From positions 1-64,000 of the forward strand of contig CAJINV010000002.1 in assembly GCA_905178155.1 (NCBI GenBank): DNA of 64,000 nucleotides, in the 5' to 3' direction. Below, one piece after another: positions 62,560-64,000 of this stretch. The notes below the pieces were generated by a model that was not told where the DNA came from, ran no database searches, and worked only from the letters and a program-made list of their open reading frames with translations. The position numbers and the translations under genes were made by a program. Each line of letters opens with the position of its first letter. The first letter of the stretch is position 1. Origin of the DNA: Amoebophrya sp. A120. Lineage: Eukaryota > Sar > Dinophyceae > Syndiniales > Amoebophryaceae.

Positions 62560-63745
62560 CTTCTGTGCGTTCAGGTTCATCTGCATCAGAAAGAATGGAA
62601 CATCACGAAGACGCTTTCTCATGATGAGAATGGAAATTTTCTTGGACACTAAGTAATTATACACACTGCACTTACCACCTGCGGATGCTGATGCTGCTTC
62701 ATGGTCCAGGCGTGGTATTCCGACTTTATCCACTGCAAGGAGGTCTGGGTGTGGGGGACTGCGGAACTGCATTGCACATTTGGAATGAAGCCAAAATGTG
62801 TGATGCACGAAGCAGAGGAGCGGCAGTTGTCTGTCATGCAAGAGCGCGATTTCCCATTTTCAAGCAAGCTGTCGAATCTTTTGTGCTATTCATCAAAAAA
62901 GTCCTCCTCTTTCGCTAGGTGCGAAAATTCGCATTTCGTGGAGCAATTCTTCACATATAAGTAAAACGCGCTTATCCCAAACCCAGGCGTATTTTCAGTC
63001 GATATAGATGCTGGAGAAGTTGTGGCCTTTCGGCGGGGAATATCAACTGCAAATATGTCTGGGCCTGGAAGAGTGCTAGACTTGTCATGCAGGTTTTTCA
63101 TGACCCATGAGGTCTGGTATGTAGGACATAGCATGACAGATTCTGTGATAGATCTATGATGCCTGTTCTGCATGAGAACAAACTGCGACGTCTCGCTTAG
63201 GTCACAAGTGCTTTTGGTAAATCAAGCAACACAGATTTTTACATGATTCAGATTTAGCATGACAAGTTCCAACCTTGTTCCAGACCCAGAGATATTTGCA
63301 ATGCATAGGGAACTCTGGATCCCGCCATACTTCTTGTTTCCGCCGAAGCCCGAAGCAGAAGAGGTACCTGTTTGAAGTCAAATTTGACTTTATTCATGAT
63401 GAGTTTGTCATGCAGGAATGCTGCTTTTTTGAATCCTACTCAGATGTCCGAAAATAAAACGATTCCGGCTACAACGGCCTCTAGCAGCTTAGTACCGGTG
63501 TGGTGCGCTCCGGCTTGCGCAAAATTCGACGAGTGGCCATTGTACGAGTGGGAGGAAAAAGTGGTCTTCCCGTGCGGCACCATCGTCGCTGAAGGAATAT
63601 CGTTGTTGCAGGTATACTTATACTTGACTGTATCCGATTCCAGTTGATCGACAAGTTCGCACTTGTTGGTACAATGGAGCGCCAACTTCTTTTCGCTATG
63701 TGCAAAGTAGTACGGTGCTATCACAATCACAACAAGAACGGGCAT
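62560..63745 (-). CDS. Probable type I membrane protein, canonical introns and introners
   Basis: Minus strand. A frame starting at 63745 (MPVLVVIVIAPYYFAHSEKK) has a hydrophobic N terminus like a signal peptide, a cysteine-containing region (LHCTNKCELVDQ, YKYTCNNDIP) and a second hydrophobic stretch (LLEAVVAGIVLFS). Exons near 63376-63308, 63040-63005, 62726-62676 and 62580-62560 then read SGFGGNKKYGGIQSSPPKGH, EYHAWTMKQHQHPQV and MNLNAQK. Two family I units and a GTAAGT/GATGCAG intron separate them. The link between the first frame and the 63376 exon (acceptor TTCAAACAG) is inferred. The 3' end is unresolved. Confidence 0.62.
62727..63004. mobile_element. Introner, family I
   Basis: Ends TATCCACTGCAAGGAGGTC and the complement of TATCGACTGAAAATACG, with CTGGGTGTGG / AAACCCAGG inside. 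Using the whole upstream 5-bp copy would create a TAG; other placements are open. Confidence 0.85.
63041..63307. mobile_element. Introner, family I, perfect 5-bp duplication
   Basis: Ends TATCAACTGCAAATATGTC and the complement of TATGCATTGCAAATATC. GGGAA flanks on both sides. Confidence 0.94.
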
Positions 63746-64000
63746 AATATTGTAAACATTACATGATGAAAGAATGCTAAAATATTGCTTAAAGCGTATC
63801 GATCTGCGTCTCGTGCTTTGTGACTGTGTGATATAAAAGTTCTTCTTCTTTCCCAGAAAATAATAGATGCGGGAGAAAATACCGGAATTGGTGTGCAGCT
63901 CCTTTTGCTCGGGAATTCGTTGTAAAAGTGCAAAAATCTTCCACTCTCCCCACCTACAAGCCTTCTGTTGGCTAAGTAATTGGCTATGTATAATACCTAG
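63746..64000. other. Upstream flank at window edge
   Basis: About 255 bp of moderate A+T sequence upstream of the last gene. No feature seen. Confidence 0.4.

Noticed and set aside
1-64000. tRNA, rRNA and other structured RNA genes
   Set aside because: No cloverleaf with conserved arms and no recognisable rRNA core was seen on either strand by eye; a covariance-model scan would be needed to be sure.

Overview
This is a window of eukaryotic nuclear DNA, most likely from an alveolate protist. The best match in general knowledge is an Amoebophrya-like (Syndiniales) dinoflagellate relative. That is an inference from architecture, not from a homology search. The supporting traits are: short, tightly packed genes almost all on one strand; tiny exons; a few canonical GT-AG introns; and, above all, a very large number of short introns that are themselves mobile-element-like (introners).

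The dominant signal is the introner population. I delimited about 64 units of roughly 130-400 bp that begin TAT and end ATA (a few first or last bases have mutated). Each has matching inverted ends and many are flanked by a 5-bp target-site duplication. At least six families share ends: I (CTGGGTCTGG), II (AAACGTCCCCACCCC), III (GCAAAAGTATCG), IV (GGAAGCGCC), V (TCCCCTCCCC) and VI (GGCGTTCTCAA), plus several families seen once. In every gene I could follow, the reading frame is restored by removing the unit plus one 5-bp flanking copy. That single rule closes about 50 junctions in some 18 gene models, and whole-gene nucleotide sums are multiples of three.

Layout. 1-4460: G+C-rich tandem-repeat DNA. 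4.5-7.6 kb: a weak plus-strand candidate and the first minus-strand gene. 7.6-23.1 kb: a head-to-tail minus-strand gene array interrupted at 18.4-20.3 kb by a G+C-rich repeat block. 23.75-26.98 kb: a G+C-rich block with long terminal inverted repeats. 27.0-32.6 kb: three minus-strand genes densely packed with introners. 32.7-34.3 kb: repeats. 34.7-45.9 kb: more minus-strand genes. 46.0-54.4 kb: an apparently inserted G+C-rich mobile element carrying one 1386-codon plus-strand ORF. 54.5-63.7 kb: further minus-strand genes.

The most unusual coding sequence is that 1386-residue ORF. Its N-terminal third carries the motif set of RepB-type archaeo-eukaryotic primases, and its middle carries an HHCC zinc-binding region plus a DDE integrase core. 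I see no reverse transcriptase, RNase H or protease. A fused primase-integrase element of this kind is not one I recognise.

Most host proteins could not be assigned a function. Recurrent features are acidic or coiled-coil tails, low-complexity repeats, and one divergent kinase-like protein that lacks the catalytic aspartate. Gene coordinates below give the outer limits; exon coordinates are in the text. Where an introner is spliced out, 5 nt of one flanking copy go with it.
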